The translations under genes were made by a program, and so were the position numbers. From contig JAJFPB010000001.1 in assembly GCA_020881915.1 (NCBI GenBank), positions 3,038,001-3,102,000 of the forward strand: 64,000 nucleotides of DNA, read 5' to 3'. Every line of letters starts with the position of its first letter. The first letter of the stretch is position 1. This document shows positions 59,401 through 64,000 of this stretch, piece by piece. Origin of the DNA: Paramyrothecium sp. XJ0827. Lineage: Eukaryota; Ascomycota; Sordariomycetes; Hypocreales; Stachybotryaceae. Under the pieces are notes generated by a model. It worked only from the letters and a program-made list of their open reading frames with translations, had not been told where the DNA came from and did no database searches.

Positions 59401-62400
59401 CCTTGAGCGTTTAATCTTGTCTGCGCCTGATGGTTCCCTCCGTGATTTGCTGTGGACGCGATGCACCCCTCGGGCCGCCCAGGACGAGGCCAAAAGTCAT
59501 CACATCACACCACATTGTGTATCCAAAGCCACCGTATCAGATCACACAACTATTCGATGCGGCCGTCGCGTCCGCATCTGCGACCGCACAATCGACAGCG
59601 TCCCCCACGGCCCTTCGCGTACCGCATCACAGATCTGGTATCCCAGCCGATGCTCGATCGTGCGGGCGGCGGCGGCACCGTGGTGCACCGCCAGCTGTGA
59701 CGTCGCACGACATAAGCAGGCGCGTTACTTGCATTACGTGGCGGCGTGGTGGTCTACTCACATTATCTGCAAGAGCTTGCCAAATTTAAGAACCAACACG
59801 CCGTTCCTCATGTAGGGAGAATCCGACACGCACAATGCAAGACGAGAACGCTTGGCTCTGCGACCTCACATGGGGCGAAAGGCGTGTGAGTGGACGAAAC
59901 ACCCCCGGCGCCCTCTCCTGCTCGTGCCTGCAAAGAAACAAATTGGAAAAATGGAAGCTGAAGCCGGAGGTACCCAAAGTTTTCTATCGGCCGCACAAGA
60001 TTTGCAAGTATCGTATACCCTCTTCCATGACCTTGACCACAGTTGGCGAGCGATCCCTTCCCGGGTGTGGGGCATCTCCGCCAACTCGGGTAAAGAAGCA
60101 GGGGCTGCAGCCTGTGTGTGGGTGCAGCGCATGCACGACAGGCGCCGTGCGGTATCTCCAGGTAAGGTCGAGCGGCAAGGGGGTGGCAGGGAGGGTGCAA
60201 CCATACTTGACATTGCGTGGAACAGAGGCAGCAGCAGAAACTGAAACGGGCATCTCAGCTTTCTCCTCCTCCGCTCCCGCAGCTCGGCCATTTTCCAGGA
60301 TTGTTTTCTTTCCTGCTGCTGTGCAACACCAGTTCATGCGATCTGCCTCGTTTCGGAATCACCCTCACAATCCCAAGATGTGGCTGCATGTAGCCTCTCA
60401 ACTACATGTTTGGACAGCCGAGGTGTTTGAGGCCATCGCCCTCAAGCTGCCCGGACAGTTTATACAGTCGAGTCGAGCGCCACCATGGAATGACCCATTT
60501 TGTTGATCCTAAGTACGACGTGCATTGGCTAGCTGTGTGTGACCCATGACGACTGATGACTTCCACAGCGATGGTGGGCATCAACCAACCGCATATTATG
60601 TCTTGGCATGGCTTCAGTGTCTTCCCAACCTGCATACGCTAGGCTGCCATACCACATACGGGCGTTATGGAGCCTCAGCCCCGGGCCAACTGATCAGGTC
60701 GTGCGAGAATGCTCGCTTACGTTGGCTGGTCGAATTATGCTCTCATGACACCTCAGCAACATCTCCCGTTGTCACACTGGCAATCATACTCTGCGCAAGG
60801 TTACGCTGTCGACACGAGTTCGGATCAGTGTAGAGGCCATAGGAATGGGTTCAACCACAACTTTCGTCCTCGAATACGATTGGTGGTGGAGCATGTCCAT
60901 GTTTACTAAAGAGGGCATGGTCCCAGCAAGGGTGGACAATACCGGCTCGGGCAGGACGCCTACCCCGGCCAGGTCACTTGATACATCTGCATGTCAGTTG
61001 AGGTGACCCTAAGCCTTCGTTCGCAAATCCATAGGGCCGAGATACAATATCACAATGCAGTCGCATCCCAAACAATGCGTCGTATACATGGACAGGGGCA
61101 GAATGCACAGACAACGCATTGGAAATTTCCGGGATCAGCTTAAGCGCCAACGAATAAGTGCCGACCCCATTTTGCTCGGGTGCTCTACGACTGAATCAGG
61201 CATAGCCACATGCCGGGAGAATGATTTCTCTGTTATCTAGAATGAGAGAAGTGTCACAGGTAGATGATTCAATCAATGAATCACATAAACCTGGCATGGT
61301 GAACACTCAAGTCGCAGCTCTTTCTTCATCGAGCTAGTATTTAGTTGGCTGCGCCAGTCTGTGCGCGATTCTTCCAACATCGGGTGTCGAGTTCACTAAC
61401 CGACTACAGGTTAACCAATGCTCCATTGATTCTAGGCAGGGACATTATCCTAGATACATAGTCTTAATCCGTGTCTTATGGTCACCTCCCCTGCTCGCTT
61501 ATTTCTTTTTCTTTTCTCAACCTTGTCAACACTTCTGACCCGTCAGCCCGGATCCAAAGGACTTTATGCCGAACCAGGCCAGGCACTCCTGCAACCCCCA
61601 CGTCTGATGGCAGGAGCTTGCACGGTTCCAATGATAGTGACCTCGTGGACTAAAGGGGGAGGTTCCGGCATGAGAGGATAATCCTCTTAATTCATTTCAG
61701 CATAGGCCAGCCAAAAGGACTCCGCCCGACACACGAATGGTCTCTCCCCGAAGCCAACCGGAGCTTACATCCGGCGCAAAGGACGTCAACTTGTCTCCAA
61801 ACCAGAACTTGAGCTGGGCGCCGTGGCACGACCTTACAAACCCCCTGAGAAGGACATGTAAGCAGTGCACCAACTTGGGGTTCCGCCTCGCCTCGCGAAG
61901 GGTGTCACGACCCGTGCCTATGGTACCTGGAACGGTTGTTGATTGGGTCGCTAACTGATTCCTGTTGGTCTCTTGACCATCCTGGCGCCTTCTGACTTCG
62001 GGCACTAGTGGACGCAAAACAAAATGAATTCGGTAACGGGCACGAAACTGTATTACGTATTAGCCCTTCACGTCTTCGTTGTCACAAGGGTTGACCTGAA
62101 CCTTTTCGGAGTTGAGGCCGATGTCTTCTACTGGGATCGGTCTGTCAAATTGGGAAACGCAGCTAGTCAAGCATTCCTAGTGAAGTCTTACCTAGCAAGG
62201 GTAGCCTGGTGAGCACCATTTACCTTGTTGCCGGTTTCCCCTTCTTGGGAATGGCGGTATGCTGGATTGACGGTCTGGTCGAGCGAAGCCCGCATCCCTT
62301 GCTGGCTGCCTTCCTGCTTGTGCGGCTGGACGTAAGTCAACCAGTCAGGTCTTTCGTGGAAGTGCGTTCCATCTAACAAGGGGGAAGGGGTTCCCTGAAA

Positions 62401-64000
62401 CCAATCTCGCAAACATCGGACGACTTGACTGCCGAAAATTCTCGTCTGGTCTTGGCTCAAGGTACAAAGGAGCATTGTTAGTGTTATTGGGAAGGCTTCG
62501 GCCTCGCATGAGACTAGCATGCTGCGCATCAACGTCGGTGAGGCATTCTGAGTGAAAATCATGAGCTACCAGGCGAGACGCTTCCTCGGGCTGGCTCCAG
62601 GCCGCACGGAATATGACGATCACCTCGGGGACAATGTGATCCTTCCCCGGTCGGTCCCTCAAATGTTATTGGGAGATCAAGAGCACATCTACGACATGTC
62701 AGAAACAACGCTGTCCTTGCGCCTGACACCCTCTCCCCTCCCCCTCCTCCTTCCCTCAGGATCGGGTCCTGGGCCTGATCCCGGTCGACTGCTCCACACT
62801 TGCATATGAGGTGCCAGACTGTCGGGTCAGGTTTTGTGGGGCGGGCGAAATTGCGATGCGGAACCCGGTGGCACAGTTCGTCAGCTCGCGAGGGGACGGA
62901 ATTCGGAGGGGGGGCGAGGAGGCCCACGGTTCGGAAATCAGCATGAGTTTGGCAAGGCGAGCACGAGGCACACTCACGGTGGATCAGAAAACTAGGCATG
63001 CCGTTCGCGGAGCATGCATTTTGCACAAAATAGGGACTTTGTCAGATCTGTCCCACATGAGTGCTGTGCGCGCAGAGAGGGCGGGCATCGCTGCATCGGC
63101 TCGCACTCCACATATGCCACAGCTCTTGCTCGTCCCCTCGTAGCTTCGCGTCTCTTGCCCGTCTGGTCTGGTTCTGATCAACCCTGTTCGTCGCAGGATC
63201 GCGAGCCGACTCAGAGGCGCGGGCGCGCAACCTTCCTTGCGGCCCCCCTGCAGAGATGGGCACCAATACGCGCGCCGTAACGGCTTGGGCGTTGTCGTCG
63301 ACCCGCATCCGCGACAAGCGATGAGTCGCGACTTTGTCCTGCATGAGCTGCGCCGGACTATTGTATCTCACTGCATGACTCCTTCCACTAACCGCGCGCA
63401 TCCGCGCGCTTTTCTGGCTGCATCGTTGCCTTGCTTTTTTCCCCCTTCTTTTCCTTTTCTTTCTCTCTTCCTCCCACGTCCGGCTGAACTGTTCACCGAT
63501 CTGCAGCTGCTACATGCATGCGCTTGGTTATCATGCCAAGCGTGGAGACACAAGAGCTCTTGGCACGACTTGTGCGTACAAGGGAGTCGGAAAAATTGAA
63601 ACGATCAGAAAATGTGCTAGGGTTTTACATGGACGGTGAGCAAGGGGGGTTGACCCTACATGGTCTGCCTGCTTGGGCAGTCATGGTTGAGAGGCTGTAC
63701 CTTTCGGACAGCATGAGCGGTAGATGTGAAGAAAGTAGTTCACCTAATCACTATGTAAGGGATATACATGCGCACAGAAACGCCTTTTGCCCGTATACCA
63801 GTCCCTAAATTCTGCTATTTCGTTATTCCCATGTGCAATTTGATCCTTTCAAGGTGGGTTTCTCATGCCTGGTGCATCCCAGGCATATGCAGCGCCGCCG
63901 GTAATACCAGGGATCAAGGCAGCTTGTCCACCATTTTCATCACGGCCCGTTGCTCAGCCTCCAACTGCAGTAGCCAGGGGCCGGGCAGACAGCCGTCACG
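56432..64000. other. Gene-poor 7.5-kb region to right edge
   Basis: No gene can be supported. Open frames overlap on both strands and have no known domains. The region 57460-57960 is rich in short words of the type AGGTA, GGTACCT and TACCTT, also seen elsewhere in this window. A T-loop-like GGTTCGATCC at 58134-58143 lacks the rest of a tRNA. C/T-rich stretches near 61495-61510 and 63430-63480 might be promoters of genes I cannot define. The 5' exons of the LaeA-like gene may lie in the first few hundred bases. Confidence 0.4.

Noticed and set aside
62188..63143. Overlapping 100-155 codon frames near the right edge as a possible transposon relic
   Set aside because: No transposase motif, terminal repeats or target-site duplication could be found.

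Overview
The window looks like nuclear DNA of a filamentous ascomycete, most likely a Sordariomycete (possibly Hypocreales). The evidence is dispersed genes with 50-100 bp GT-AG introns, C/T-rich leaders upstream of start codons, an intron-containing tRNA, and typical Pezizomycotina families: a PH-domain Meu6-like protein, a hybrid histidine kinase, a PPZ phosphatase, a SUR7-family protein, L-arabinitol 4-dehydrogenase and a LaeA-like methyltransferase. There are no operons. All exon coordinates were worked out by hand from splice signals, reading phase and family resemblance.

Layout. 0.5-3.8 kb (minus): a multi-exon CE4 polysaccharide (chitin) deacetylase gene with galactose-binding-like N-terminal modules; it carries an in-frame TAG, an apparent 1-nt deletion and a strikingly duplicated exon/intron cassette. 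3.8-13.1 kb: gene-poor. 13.2-15.0 kb (plus): Meu6-like PH-domain protein. 16.1-20.7 kb (minus): PAS/GAF hybrid histidine kinase. 20.7-25.9 kb: gene-poor. 25.9-26.9 kb (plus): four-helix membrane protein. 27.7-29.5 kb (plus): succinate-semialdehyde dehydrogenase. 29.8 kb (minus): tRNA-Val(UAC) with an intron. 30.4-31.4 kb (plus): mitochondrial ribosome recycling factor, convergent with an RG-rich, probably mitochondrial protein (31.6-32.8 kb, minus). 33.7-35.4 kb (minus): PPZ-type phosphatase. 35.4-40.5 kb: gene-poor. 40.5-41.5 kb (plus): SUR7/PalI-family protein. 42.1-45.6 kb (plus): WDR6/Rtt10-like WD40 protein. 47.1-47.4 kb (plus): a 61-residue secreted four-cysteine protein. 50.3-51.5 kb (plus): L-arabinitol 4-dehydrogenase. 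52.1-52.9 kb (plus): ATP synthase subunit g. 55.1-56.4 kb (minus): LaeA-like methyltransferase. 56.4-64 kb: gene-poor.

How the genes relate. They are mostly independent housekeeping and sensory functions: mitochondrial energy and translation (subunit g, RRF, SSADH), carbon use (LAD1, with CreA- and XlnR-like sites upstream), signalling (histidine kinase, PPZ), cell cortex (SUR7) and tRNA modification (WDR6-like). No biosynthetic cluster or defence system is visible. The most unusual feature is the CE4 gene: repeated symmetric phase-1 cassettes plus a thirteen-copy acidic heptad minisatellite that appears to derive from the module's own first heptad, in a gene that now seems disrupted. The small cysteine-rich secreted protein and the uncertain 5' end of the LaeA-like gene also deserve attention.
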